From Streptomyces sp. VRA16 Mangrove soil (GTDB taxonomy: Bacteria; Actinomycetota; Actinomycetes; Streptomycetales; Streptomycetaceae): 64,000 bases of DNA. How positions within the stretch are numbered: the first letter of the stretch is position 1; each line of letters opens with the position of its first letter. Under the pieces are notes generated by a model. The model saw nothing but the letters and a program-made list of their open reading frames with translations, did no database searches and had not been told where the DNA came from. The stretch spans positions 62,001 to 126,000 of the forward strand of contig NZ_JAFVLN010000009.1 of NCBI RefSeq assembly GCF_017377775.1, read 5' to 3'. Shown here one piece after another: positions 17,984-26,365 of the stretch. The translations under genes were made by a program, and so were the position numbers.

Positions 17984-18976
17984 ATGACAGACCACTCCCC
18001 CGATGCCCTGGCGGACCACCAGGCCACCCGCCCCGAGCCCGATATCGACCCGCGACTTCTGAGAGCGTTCCTCGCGGTCGCCCAGGAAGGTCACTTCGGC
18101 CGTGGCGCGGACACCCTCATGGTCGCGCAGTCGGCCCTGAGCAGACAGGTGCAGCAACTCGAACGCCTACTGGGGGTATCACTGCTCACACGTACGTCGC
18201 GGGGGGCGCATCTGACTCCCGCGGGGCGGCTCGTGGTGCCGCACGCCGAGAACGCCATCGCCCAGAACCGGCGGCTCGTCCGCCTCGCCAGGTCGGCGGC
18301 GAAGGGACGGTACGAAATGACGATGCTGAGAATCTCGGCACCGCTGCCCAGTCCTCCTGGCGGACTGCTGGCCGAGGCGGTACGTCACTTCCGTTCCACG
18401 CACCCGGACGTGCAGGTGTCGGTGGCAGGGCTGGACGACCGTGACATCGCCGCCGCACTACGCGACGGCCGCGTCGACGTGGCTCTCACTTGGGGTGGCG
18501 ACCTCGGCGCCGATCATTCTCAGGTTCTGCTCGATGAGAGCGCCAGTGCCCTCCTGGGGCGGCACCATGTCTGGGTCGGGGCACTGGAGATGCCCCTGAG
18601 CGCGCTGGCCGACGAGCCGATCCTCTTCCCGGTGCTCGAACGCGGTCACTGCTGGAACGCGCTGCAGGAGATGGCCGCCGCCGCTCAGGTGCGGCTGACG
18701 CCCCTGCCAACAGCACCCTCGGCAGTGCCCGACCTTGTTGCCGCCGGTCTGGGGGTGTCCGTCGTGCCGACATCCTTCCGCTTCGGGGGCTACTCGGACG
18801 TGGCTTTCGTACCGTTGCCAGGTCTGCACCACCGCATGAGCGTTGTGTGGCACGGCGAAGACCAGCCTGCACTCGTGGCGGATTTCGTCGCCTCATGCCG
18901 CGCCGCGGCAACGGGGCTGAGTACCTCACACCCTGACATCTGGCATCTGCCCGTGCCGTCCGCCGTCGGCCGGTGA
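17984..18976 (+). CDS. LysR-family transcriptional regulator
   Basis: A 330-aa LysR protein. The winged HTH occupies about residues 20-80 (DPRLLRAFLAVAQEGHFGRG ... VAQSALSRQVQQLERLLGV), followed by the two-lobed effector domain (LRISAPLPSPPGGLLAEAVR, RVDVALTWGG). The start MTDHSPDA follows a divergent promoter with the inverted repeat described above, so it probably controls the cupin gene and itself. The protein is clearly paralogous to the LysR at 26.4-27.5 kb: both share DPRLLRA, LLAEAVR/LLAETVR, TPLPTAPSAVPDLVA-type and SVVPTSFRF/SAVPGSFRF segments. Confidence 0.92.
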   Translation: MTDHSPDALADHQATRPEPDIDPRLLRAFLAVAQEGHFGRGADTLMVAQSALSRQVQQLERLLGVSLLTRTSRGAHLTPAGRLVVPHAENAIAQNRRLVRLARSAAKGRYEMTMLRISAPLPSPPGGLLAEAVRHFRSTHPDVQVSVAGLDDRDIAAALRDGRVDVALTWGGDLGADHSQVLLDESASALLGRHHVWVGALEMPLSALADEPILFPVLERGHCWNALQEMAAAAQVRLTPLPTAPSAVPDLVAAGLGVSVVPTSFRFGGYSDVAFVPLPGLHHRMSVVWHGEDQPALVADFVASCRAAATGLSTSHPDIWHLPVPSAVGR

Positions 18977-19019
18977 GGAGGGGCACGACCCGCGGTCCTC
19001 CTCACTCGCCGTCACCTTT

Positions 19020-19394
19020 CACCTCACCAGGGCTAGCGGTGTACCGAAGGGGTCTTTCTGCCGTCACTTCAAAAGCAAGCAGGAGCTCGCCGCCGCAATC
19101 GCTCGCCAGAACGCCGGGAACGCGCATAGCGATGTGTTCGGCGCCGACGACCGCTCCGTGATCGAGCAGCGACGGGACAACTTCAGCGTCCACGCCGTCC
19201 GGATCAAAGCCACGGGCGTCGAATACGAATGCCTATTGATGACCATGGCCCGCTCGGGCTTCGGGTCTCATTCCTTCCAGGTGCCCCCGAAGCTGGGCGT
19301 CAGCGGCCGTGCCCAGCTTCGTGACGTGTTGGGCAACACGGCCATGACGCAGGGACGCACACCGGACATGCCTCGATCTCCCAGCGTGTGCTGA
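19020..19394 (+). pseudogene. TetR regulator relic, 5'-truncated
   Basis: One open frame reads LTRASGVPKGSFCRHFKSKQ and then ELAAAIARQNAG, which is the recognition-helix part of a TetR HTH. The preceding helix and any start codon are missing, and the remainder does not look like a normal TetR ligand domain. The frame stays open to 19394. An in-frame GTG at 19134 would give a short meaningless product. I interpret it as a fragment left by deletion. Confidence 0.65.
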
Positions 19395-19565
19395 AAGCAC
19401 GACCTGTTGCTGACTGAACTAAGTCATACGCGCACAGACACCTGTGAACGTAGTAAGTCAAACAACGGATCGCCCCAGAGGGTGCCCCGCTGAAGAATGG
19501 GCGAAGGTACTTCACCGACCTCAACCACGGCCGAAAACGCTGCCCGACAGAAGGAAAGAGTCACA

Positions 19566-20039
19566 ATGACCATCATCACGAGTCCACTGGCCGAGCAGGA
19601 GCGCGATGCCACCGGAGTCCTGCTGCAGAACACCCTTGTAGATCTGCTGGACTTGTCCTTGGTAGCCAAGCAGGCGCACTGGAACATCTATGGCCCGCGC
19701 TTCCGCACCATCCACCTGCAACTCGACGAGGTCGTGACCACGGCCCGGGACTACGCCGACCAGGTCGCCGAACGAGCGGCTGCAGTGGGGATCAGTCCGG
19801 ACGGCCGGGCCACCACAGTCGCTGAACACAGCGGGCTGCCCACCTTCGTGTCCGGCTGGATCAACGACGAGAAGGTGGTCGAAGCTCTCGTTCAGGTCTT
19901 CTCCACTCTCATCGGCCGAATGCGTACCCGCATCGACGAGGCGGGCCGGACGGACGCCGTGACTCAGGATCTCTTCATCTCGCTGACGGCGGCTCTGGAG
20001 AAGCAGAGCTGGATGTTCCAGGCAGAGAACCGCGGCTGA
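19566..20039 (+). CDS. dps: Dps-family ferritin-like DNA-protection protein
   Basis: A 157-aa Dps protein that should form dodecamers oxidising Fe(II) and shielding DNA under oxidative stress. The ferroxidase region is visible as LVAKQAHWNIYGPRFRTIHL with LDEVVTTARDYADQVAERA following, and the C-terminal helix ends LEKQSWMFQAENRG. AAGGAAAGAG stands just before the ATG. It is followed on the same strand by DUF2630 and the zwf-opcA chimera with short gaps, suggesting a stress-linked transcription unit. The basic DNA-binding tail found in some Dps proteins is absent. Confidence 0.92.
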   Translation: MTIITSPLAEQERDATGVLLQNTLVDLLDLSLVAKQAHWNIYGPRFRTIHLQLDEVVTTARDYADQVAERAAAVGISPDGRATTVAEHSGLPTFVSGWINDEKVVEALVQVFSTLIGRMRTRIDEAGRTDAVTQDLFISLTAALEKQSWMFQAENRG

Positions 20040-20098
20040 CAGGTCGCTGCCACACAGTGGCAGCGCCAAGCACGCACCCGATCGTAAGGACAAGGACC

Positions 20099-20347
20099 AT
20101 GGAATCCGACCAGCGAATCCTTCATCGGATCACAGAGATGGCCGACGAGGAACGGCTCCTGCGGGAGACCCTGAGCAGGAATGCGGCGGGGGCGGCCGAG
20201 GACCGCGGCAGGCTCGGAGAGCTCGAACGCGAGCTGGACCAGTGCTGGGATCTGCTGCGACAGCGACGGGCCAAGGCCGAGTTCGGGGAGAACCCTGACG
20301 AGGCACACGCGCGCCCGCAGTCACAGGTGGAGAACTACCGGTCCTGA
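20099..20347 (+). CDS. DUF2630 family protein
   Basis: An 82-aa helical protein with the DUF2630 signature: ITEMADEERLLRETLSRN, then LGELERELDQCWDLLRQRRA. The pattern predicts a coiled-coil hairpin. It lies 59 bases after dps and 157 bases before the zwf-opcA chimera on the same strand. AAGGA precedes the ATG closely. The family is widespread in actinobacteria and its function is unknown. Confidence 0.85.
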   Translation: MESDQRILHRITEMADEERLLRETLSRNAAGAAEDRGRLGELERELDQCWDLLRQRRAKAEFGENPDEAHARPQSQVENYRS

Positions 20348-20504
20348 CACACAGGGTCTGGGCGAGCGAGAGCCGTCCGCTCCGCCGCCCCGTCAACGTT
20401 TCACGAAAACCGGCAGGAGCCAACGTGTTCGCGTGTCCGACAGGGGCAGCCGCCCCTGTTGCTGCGGTCCTCACGGGGCCGTCTCACAGAAGGAAACCTC
20501 TGTG

Positions 20505-21863
20505 ATGAGCCGGCCGAACGGCAACCCGTTGCGTGATCCAATTGACCGGCGGCTTCCGCGTGTCGCGGGGCCGTCGGGCTTGGTGATCTTCGGCGTTACC
20601 GGCGATCTGTCCCGCAAGAAGCTGATGCCTGCCGTGTACGACCTCGCCAATCGGGGCCTGCTGCCCCCGGGCTTCTCGCTGGTCGGGTTCGCCCGCCGCG
20701 AGTGGCAGGACGAGGACTTCGCGCAGGAGGTGCACGACGCGGTCAAGCAGCACGCGCGGACGCCGTTCCGCGAAGAGGTCTGGCAGCAGCTCATCCAGGG
20801 GATGCGCTTCGTCCAGGGCAACTTCGACGACGACGACGCCTTCGAGACCCTGAAGCACACGATCCAGGACCTCGACAAGTCCCAGGGCACGGGCGGGAAC
20901 TTCGCGTTCTACCTCTCCGTACCCCCCAAGTTCTTCCCCCAGGTCGTGCAGCAGCTCAAGAAGCACGGTCTGGCGGACGCCCCCGACGGCTCGTGGCGGC
21001 GCGCCGTCATCGAGAAGCCGTTCGGCCACGATCTCGCCTCCGCCAAGGAGCTGAACGCGATCGTGCACGAGGTGTTCGACCCGGACCAGGTGTTCCGGAT
21101 CGACCACTACCTCGGCAAGGAGACGGTCCAGAACATCCTGGCGCTGCGCTTCGCGAACCAGATGTTCGAGCCGATCTGGAACCGGTCGTACGTGGACCAC
21201 GTGCAGATCACGATGGCCGAGGACATCGGCATCGGTGGCCGCGCCGGCTACTACGACGGCATCGGCGCCGCCCGTGACGTCATCCAGAACCACCTGCTGC
21301 AGCTGATGGCCCTCACCGCCATGGAGGAGCCCGCCTCCTTCGACGCGGACGCGCTCGTCGCGGAGAAGGCCAAGGTGCTCGGCGCCATCAGGCTGCCGAA
21401 GGACCTCGGCAAGGACACGGTCCGCGGCCAGTACGCGGTCGGATGGCAGGGCGTGGCCTGGACCCGGCTGACACCCTGGCGATCGGCACTCGCCGCGGCC
21501 CTGGACCAGGCCGAGGTCGAAGTGACGTCGGCGACGGTAGAGGCCGAGGCGGGCAACCCGAGTGCGGAGTTGCTTGCGCGCTGGCTGCAGGTTGGCCTCG
21601 GCAGGAGCATCGACCGGAAGATCAGCGCGGGGCCGGTCATCACCGGCGTACGTCTGGGCACGGCAGACGGCGAAATCGTCATCAACCGGTCCGAGGGGCC
21701 TCTGGCCACACTCACACTGCCCGGCCAGCCCACGCACAGCCTGGCCCTGAAGATCCGCTCAACCTCCGAACTCATCAGTGAGGAGTTGCGGCGTCTCGAT
21801 GCGGACGAGATGTACGCCATCGCTCTACGCGGGGAAAGCAGCACCGACACCCGTCACATCTGA
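20505..21863 (+). CDS. Zwf-OpcA chimera (truncated glucose-6-phosphate dehydrogenase fused to OpcA C-terminus)
   Basis: A 452-aa open frame. Residues 1 to about 315 are the N-terminal part of glucose-6-phosphate dehydrogenase: FGVTGDLSRKKLMPA for NADP, RIDHYLGKETVQN with the active-site signature, and DVIQNHLLQLM. After GQYAVGWQG the sequence abruptly becomes AWTRLTPWRSALAAALDQ ... ELLARWL ... ITGVRLGTADGEI ... EELRRLDADEMYA. I recognise this as the C-terminal half of OpcA, the G6PDH assembly protein normally encoded just after zwf. A deletion from mid-zwf to mid-opcA with frame retained explains it. About 190 residues of the G6PDH dimer and substrate region are missing, so activity is doubtful. 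AAGGA lies about ten bases before the ATG. Confidence 0.85.
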   Translation: MSRPNGNPLRDPIDRRLPRVAGPSGLVIFGVTGDLSRKKLMPAVYDLANRGLLPPGFSLVGFARREWQDEDFAQEVHDAVKQHARTPFREEVWQQLIQGMRFVQGNFDDDDAFETLKHTIQDLDKSQGTGGNFAFYLSVPPKFFPQVVQQLKKHGLADAPDGSWRRAVIEKPFGHDLASAKELNAIVHEVFDPDQVFRIDHYLGKETVQNILALRFANQMFEPIWNRSYVDHVQITMAEDIGIGGRAGYYDGIGAARDVIQNHLLQLMALTAMEEPASFDADALVAEKAKVLGAIRLPKDLGKDTVRGQYAVGWQGVAWTRLTPWRSALAAALDQAEVEVTSATVEAEAGNPSAELLARWLQVGLGRSIDRKISAGPVITGVRLGTADGEIVINRSEGPLATLTLPGQPTHSLALKIRSTSELISEELRRLDADEMYAIALRGESSTDTRHI

Positions 21864-22304
21864 CGGTCCGCATCGCAGAGTTGGTGAGTGACGGCGCTCA
21901 TGAGGCAGGGCGGAATGCTCCGCAGAAGGCATTGAAGACCGCATGAGAGCCCGGTTCGCAAAGCGCGGCAGGGCTGGTCCGTGCAGTGTGAGACGGCGTC
22001 CTGCTCCCGGCACAGCCTGAGGCAGCGGGGGCTTGTTCAGAGCGTGCGTGGGTTGTTTCACCAGAGCGTCGCGGCTGCGCAGATCGGCGCTCGTCCGTCG
22101 TGTCCCAGCGGACGACGGCCCACAGCTGGGCCGCTCCGTAGAGAATTCCCTAGCCGCCTGCTAGCCATCAGCATGCCCCGGGGTGTCACATCGACGAGCT
22201 TCGATGACGGATTCGGGGGCGGGCACCGGCCAGCACGGCGTTGAGATCCAGCCGGGCAGTCAGCGCTCAACGCACTGTTCCCGGCAGTTTCCTTCTTTGC
22301 CACC
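21864..22304. other. Intergenic stretch, nothing recognised
   Basis: The 441 bases after the zwf-opcA chimera carry no frame with a domain on either strand. No obvious terminator hairpin was seen directly after the stop. Confidence 0.35.
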
Positions 22305-22613
22305 TCAGTACGAGCCCGGCGTGTCAGACGCTCGGCGGGGGCCGGGCGCAGCCGACGTCTGTACCAACCCGGCCCGCCGCCAGTCGGCCACATGCTGCTC
22401 CATCATTCGGCGAACATACGAAACGTCGGCCCCCCACGCGTCTCCCAGTTCCGCGGCAGCGCATGCCAGGTCACCACCGGACTGGCGCAGGACGATCCAG
22501 ATGGCGCTGGCCTCGGGCGCGTAGAAGTAGGGCACGCCGTGAGGCGACAGCAGCGTGAGCACCCCACTCTCCGTGATGCCTGCCGTAACCCCGGCTGCTA
22601 TCACGATGTACAC
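22305..22613 (-). CDS. PqqD-like peptide-binding (RRE) protein
   Basis: About 102 aa. The sequence VPYFYAPEASAIWIVLRQSGG with the following EHVADWRRAGLVQ matches the PqqD/RiPP-recognition-element pattern: a beta hairpin, an xxAxxIW helix and a final DWxxxGLV helix. Such domains hold leader peptides for radical-SAM or other RiPP enzymes. GTG at 22613 is an assumed start with AGGGG about twelve bases upstream; 22604 is an alternative. No radical SAM enzyme, precursor peptide or transporter is nearby, so it is an orphan or a leftover of a deleted RiPP cluster. The proline/arginine-rich tail is atypical. Confidence 0.5.
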   Translation of the reverse strand: MYIVIAAGVTAGITESGVLTLLSPHGVPYFYAPEASAIWIVLRQSGGDLACAAAELGDAWGADVSYVRRMMEQHVADWRRAGLVQTSAAPGPRRASDTPGSY

Positions 22614-22752
22614 GTCGTCACGTTTCCCCTCGGGCCTCTCGTGCAGACGGCGCGCCTCAGATGTCCGAAGCCGCCCCGAACACGTTCCCCTAGATACGCG
22701 CGAAGCCCTCACGGCGGTCGATGTGAAGGCACCAACGTGCAGTTCTCCTGCC

Positions 22753-22863
22753 CTAACGTGACACTGTGTCGGCGAATCTGCCCCGCAACCGGCCGCTGCT
22801 GGTGATTTCCAGCTTGGGGTATGCCTGGTAAATGTGGTACCTGCAGCTGCCGCGGCTGAGGTA
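22753..22863 (-). pseudogene. LuxR HTH C-terminal relic
   Basis: The minus strand reads YLSRGSCRYHIYQAYPKLEI then TSSGRLRGRFADTVSR and a stop. This is the recognition helix and tail of a LuxR-type HTH (compare SPRTAGAHLYRVFPKLGI in the intact LAL). No ATPase or receiver domain is found upstream, so only the last 36 residues survive. Confidence 0.65.
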
Positions 22864-22945
22864 GTCAAGGCAACGTCCTCAGCGCTCAGCCACTCGGCGC
22901 CGAAGACCGCCTCCGCAGGAGGCGGTGAGGCGGCTCGGGCCGACG

Positions 22946-23368
22946 TCAACCGAAGCTGGCATGCAGCCGGTTCATCAGACTGATGAGCTGACCGACCTCG
23001 TCGTCGGTCCACTGACTCAGTCGCTCGGCGACGAGATTCGTGAACCGTCGGGACAGGTCCTCGAGTCGGCACATGCCGGCGGGCGTCAGGCGCAGAGTGC
23101 GCGAGGGACCGGCTTGAGATTCCGGGAGCCGCTCGATCCAGCCTCGGGCCGCGACGTACGCGACGTGCCTGCTGGTCACCGCCATGTCCACGGCCAGCAT
23201 TTCGGCGAGCTCGCTCACGCACATGTCGCCATGGCGACCGAGCAGCGTCAGCACGGCAGACGGGCCGGCCGCGCAGTCGGACGGCAGGATTCGCTGGATG
23301 TCCCGTTTGACGACGTCGACGTCGCTGAGCTGTCGGGCCAGCTCTTCGTACTGCGCCCGTTGAACCAT
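22946..23368 (-). CDS. MarR-family regulator
   Basis: A 140-aa winged-helix regulator. AVLTLLGRHGDMCVSELAEM and the following VDMAVTSRHVAYVAARGWIE form the HTH and recognition helix, then RTLRLTPAG is the wing, with dimerisation helices at both ends. The start MVQRAQYEEL has AGGAG about six bases upstream and removes an unlikely N-terminal extension. It is divergent from the hydrolase relic, the 239-aa unknown protein and the alcohol dehydrogenase, so one of these may be its target. Ligand is unknown. Confidence 0.88.
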   Translation of the reverse strand: MVQRAQYEELARQLSDVDVVKRDIQRILPSDCAAGPSAVLTLLGRHGDMCVSELAEMLAVDMAVTSRHVAYVAARGWIERLPESQAGPSRTLRLTPAGMCRLEDLSRRFTNLVAERLSQWTDDEVGQLISLMNRLHASFG

Positions 23369-23780
23369 CGGATCTCCTGAGGTGACGTGCTTGCAGCAGT
23401 TCTGCATGCTCACACCAGACTCCCCTGCGATGCATGTCATCCTTATCCGTCATCCGACCCACACGTAGCTAAAACGTGTCGGCCGAGCGGACACCTCTCG
23501 CCGATGAGAGCAGTCAGGTCAGTGGGGCGTCGCACGGCGCAGGCACCGACCACGGGGCTTCGATGCCGCCATCGCGGGACCCACCAACCGGTCAAGACAC
23601 AGACCACAAAGTCTCCACTTCGCGTGGTCATGCTGAATAAGTGGCAGGACATGGCCCGGCGACAGGATCGCCTGGAGCCGCCGGCGCGAACCTTTGTGGA
23701 ACGGACGGTGAGCCCGCGGAAGCTGCTCCGGCTGCGTCATCCGAAGGATTCCCACCCCGTTCCGGCATGGAGAACCACCC
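23369..23780. other. Divergent intergenic region upstream of marR
   Basis: About 410 bases without a supported gene lie between marR and the hydrolase relic. The region should hold the marR promoter. No strong palindrome was found by eye. Confidence 0.35.
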
Positions 23781-24042
23781 TTGAACGCCGTTACCCATCA
23801 CACCGCACCCACCCGGTTCGTCGAGGCCGACAGTGTCCGCTTCGCCTACCGACGGCTCGGCCCCAGCGGCGGGGTGCCGCTGGTCATGCTGCAGCACTCT
23901 GATGATCCCGACCAAGGGCAGCTACCTGCTCGCCGGCCTGATCCCGGACGCGCAGATTCGCATCTACCCCGACGCGGCCCACGCGTCGCTGTTCCAGTAC
24001 CCGGCCGAAGTGGCCAAGGACGTCAACACCTTCCTCGGCTGA
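23781..24042 (+). pseudogene. Alpha/beta hydrolase with internal deletion
   Basis: A start with normal context gives MNAVTHHTAPTRFVEADSVR then FAYRRLGPSGGVPLVMLQH, the N-terminus of an alpha/beta hydrolase. Directly after this the original C-terminus appears in another frame: GSYLLAGLIPDAQIRIYPDA and then AHASLFQYPAEVAKDVNTFL and stop. Compare YLLASLLPDVKVRTYPDSGH in the intact hydrolase at 14.2 kb. Roughly 180 codons including the nucleophile elbow were deleted and the frame was lost. The promoter-proximal end survives, so a short peptide may still be made. Confidence 0.8.
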
Positions 24043-24078
24043 ACCGCAGCATCCACCTCCTCTCCTCAGGAGCACACC

Positions 24079-24798
24079 GTGTCCGACCTGCTCAGCACCG
24101 TCTTTGACGCCTACGGCGGCCGCTCTCGATGGGAAGAGGCCAACCGCATCAGCGCCCGGCAGTTCTTCGGCGGTGCCCTGTGGGGAATGAAGGGCCATCC
24201 CGGCGCTCTGAACGACGTCGACGTCACCGTCGACCTGCGCCATGAGCACGTGACCCAGAAGCCCTTCTTCGACCCCGACCACCAGGTGTCGTTCACCGCT
24301 GACCACGTAGCGGTGGAGGACTCCGCCGGCAACGTGATCGAGGAACTGGCCGACCCGCGCGCCTCCTTCGAGGGGCATGACCTGATGACCCCGTGGGACA
24401 GACTGCAGCTGGCCTACTTCTCCGGCAGTGCCATGTGGACCTACTTGGCCGAGCCGCTCTCTCTGACCTATCCCGGAGTGCGGACGGAGGAGATCGATCC
24501 GTGGACCGAGGACGGGGAGAAGTTCCGGCGCCTGCACATCGTGTTTCCCGACACCATCGCCACGCTCAGCACCGAACAGACCGTGTACGTCGACGCGCAG
24601 GGCCTGATCCGTCGGCGGGACTACAGCGTGGAGATCGCCGGGAACACACCCGCGGCCCACTATATCTCCGGCCACCAGGAGGTGTCCGGCCTGATCGTCC
24701 CCACCACGCGGATGATCTACAGCCGGGACGAGAACGGTCGCAAGATCCCCGAGCCTTTGGTCGTGTCCGTGCAACTGGAGAACGTCACAGTCTCCTGA
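24079..24798 (+). CDS. Conserved protein of unknown function, 239 aa
   Basis: The protein starts at GTG 24079 (MSDLLSTVFDAYGGRSRWEE), with CAGGAG upstream. It has no signal peptide or TM segment. Composition and predicted strands (QVSFTADHVAVEDSAGNVIE, QTVYVDAQGLIRRRDYSVEI, GLIVPTTRMIYSRDENGR) suggest a beta-rich fold like LolA/LppX-type outer-barrel proteins but without an export signal. I do not recognise a named family with confidence. It is 36 bases after the hydrolase relic and 131 bases before the alcohol dehydrogenase, and probably shares their transcript. Confidence 0.75.
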   Translation: MSDLLSTVFDAYGGRSRWEEANRISARQFFGGALWGMKGHPGALNDVDVTVDLRHEHVTQKPFFDPDHQVSFTADHVAVEDSAGNVIEELADPRASFEGHDLMTPWDRLQLAYFSGSAMWTYLAEPLSLTYPGVRTEEIDPWTEDGEKFRRLHIVFPDTIATLSTEQTVYVDAQGLIRRRDYSVEIAGNTPAAHYISGHQEVSGLIVPTTRMIYSRDENGRKIPEPLVVSVQLENVTVS

Positions 24799-24929
24799 CA
24801 CGCTCAGATCACTACCTCGGTGGCGCCGGCAGGGAGCCGGCGCCCCCCTGCGGTACCGGGCGACAGGACGACGGATATCCGCAGGTATCTCGCCACCATC
24901 AGAACAACCACCCAAAGGAGCCCTCCGAC

Positions 24930-25949
24930 ATGACCACAACGATGCGTGCCGTCGCCTACCGCGCGCCCCTGCCGGTGACGGACGACGAGTGCCTCCTCGA
25001 CATCGAGCTCCCCGTGCCTGAGCCCGGCCCACGGGACCTCCTGGTCCGGGTCGAGGCGATCGCCGTCAATCCGGTCGACTACAAAATCCGCCAGCAGGAC
25101 CCGGACGGCAAGGAGCGAGTGCTGGGCTGGGACGCCGCCGGCACGGTCGTGGCGACCGGCTCCCAGGTGGAGTGGTTCAAACCGGGCGACGAGGTCTACT
25201 ACGCCGGGGCCCTCGACCGACCGGGGGCCAACTCCGAGTACCACGCGGTCGACGAACGGCTCGTCGCTCTGAAGCCGGCCAAGCTGACCTTCACCGAAGC
25301 GGCGGCCCTGCCGCTCACCTCGCTCACCGCGTGGGAGGGACTGTTCGAACGGCTCGGCCTGCACCACGACCTGCTCGACGAGACGGGTTCACTGCTGGTG
25401 ACCGCCGCCGCCGGGGGTGTCGGAGCCATGGTCACCCAGCTGGCCCGCGCCCTCACCGACCTGACCGTGATCGGGACGGCTTCGCGCCCCGAGACCGTCG
25501 AATTCGCCCGGCTGATGGGCGCCCACCACGTCGTCGACCATCATCAGCCGTTGACGCCGCAGCTCTCGAAGGTGGCCCCCGACGGCATCGACCACGTCTT
25601 CAGCACCGCGGGGACCGACCGCAACCTCGCCGCGTACGCCCAAGCGCTCAATCCGTTCGGAAAAGTCGTCGCGATCGACGACTTCGACAGCCTGCCCGTA
25701 GGCCTGCTGAAGCCGAAGAGCATCAGCTTCCACTGGGAGTTCATGTTCACCCGTTCCCTGTTCCACACAGGGGACATGGACCGGCAGCACAAGATCCTCA
25801 CCCAGGTGGCGCGCCTGGTGGACGCCGGTGTCCTGGTCACCACCGCGACACGTGACCTGGGCACCGTCAACGCAGCGCATCTCCGCGAAGCCCACAGCAT
25901 CATGGAATCAGGGACCTCCGTGGGCAAAGTGACCCTCACCGGCTTCTGA
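24930..25949 (+). CDS. Zinc-type alcohol dehydrogenase-like oxidoreductase (MDR family)
   Basis: A 339-aa medium-chain dehydrogenase/reductase. The GroES-like N-terminal half has PGPRDLLVRVEAIAVNPVDYK and GWDAAGTVV. The Rossmann half has LLVTAAAGGVGAMVTQLARA and AHHVVDHH. The cysteine cluster of zinc-dependent ADHs is missing, so it is probably an NADPH-dependent quinone or enone reductase. AAAGGAG precedes the ATG closely. It is downstream of the 239-aa unknown protein, and a perfect hairpin terminator follows 9 bases after the stop. Divergent MarR about 1.5 kb upstream is a possible regulator. Confidence 0.9.
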   Translation: MTTTMRAVAYRAPLPVTDDECLLDIELPVPEPGPRDLLVRVEAIAVNPVDYKIRQQDPDGKERVLGWDAAGTVVATGSQVEWFKPGDEVYYAGALDRPGANSEYHAVDERLVALKPAKLTFTEAAALPLTSLTAWEGLFERLGLHHDLLDETGSLLVTAAAGGVGAMVTQLARALTDLTVIGTASRPETVEFARLMGAHHVVDHHQPLTPQLSKVAPDGIDHVFSTAGTDRNLAAYAQALNPFGKVVAIDDFDSLPVGLLKPKSISFHWEFMFTRSLFHTGDMDRQHKILTQVARLVDAGVLVTTATRDLGTVNAAHLREAHSIMESGTSVGKVTLTGF

Positions 25950-25957
25950 CACGCTTG

Positions 25958-25982
25958 TGCCCGGCGCGACGCGCGCCGGGCA
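25958..25982 (+). terminator. Rho-independent-like hairpin after the dehydrogenase
   Basis: TGCCCGGCGCG and CGCGCCGGGCA form a perfect 11-bp stem with a three-base loop right after the dehydrogenase stop. There is no U-run, as usual in Streptomyces. Confidence 0.8.
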
Positions 25983-26365
25983 GTGCCATCCACTGATGGG
26001 CCCCCGCCGCGAGCGGTACCGCGCCGAAGCGCCTGCGCGAACACCTGGCCGCCCAGTTCGAGCACCTCCGGGCGTGCGGCACAGACTTCGTCTGTCCACT
26101 GGACGGCTTCGCCAACGATGGTGAATCATGAATCAGCTGGCGAAAGGGGCGGGGACCGCACGCGAGGCACTGCGCTCTGAACCGATGCCATCAGTACAAC
26201 GATCGAAGAGGGCCAGGCGGCAGGGGAGATCACCGTCGGCCGGTGGGCCCCGGCCCCCGGCGCCTCCCAACTCGACCTCGTGCAAGGCTCGACACCACGG
26301 GCCGGAATCGCCGAAGACGGCACCTGCAGCGCCGACGAGGTGCGCAGCGCCTGCCACTGCCCCCA
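25983..26365. other. Intergenic region, possible coding relics
   Basis: Some frames look protein-like for short stretches on the plus strand, such as KRLREHLAAQFEHLRACGTD near 26025 and AAGEITVGRWAPAPGASQLD near 26220. None has a start, a domain or a usable length. I list the region as unexplained, possibly decayed coding DNA. Confidence 0.3.

Noticed and set aside
20484..21737. A 417-aa minus-strand frame opposite the zwf-opcA chimera
   Set aside because: Low-complexity Val/Leu/Glu-rich antisense of a recognised gene, without a domain.
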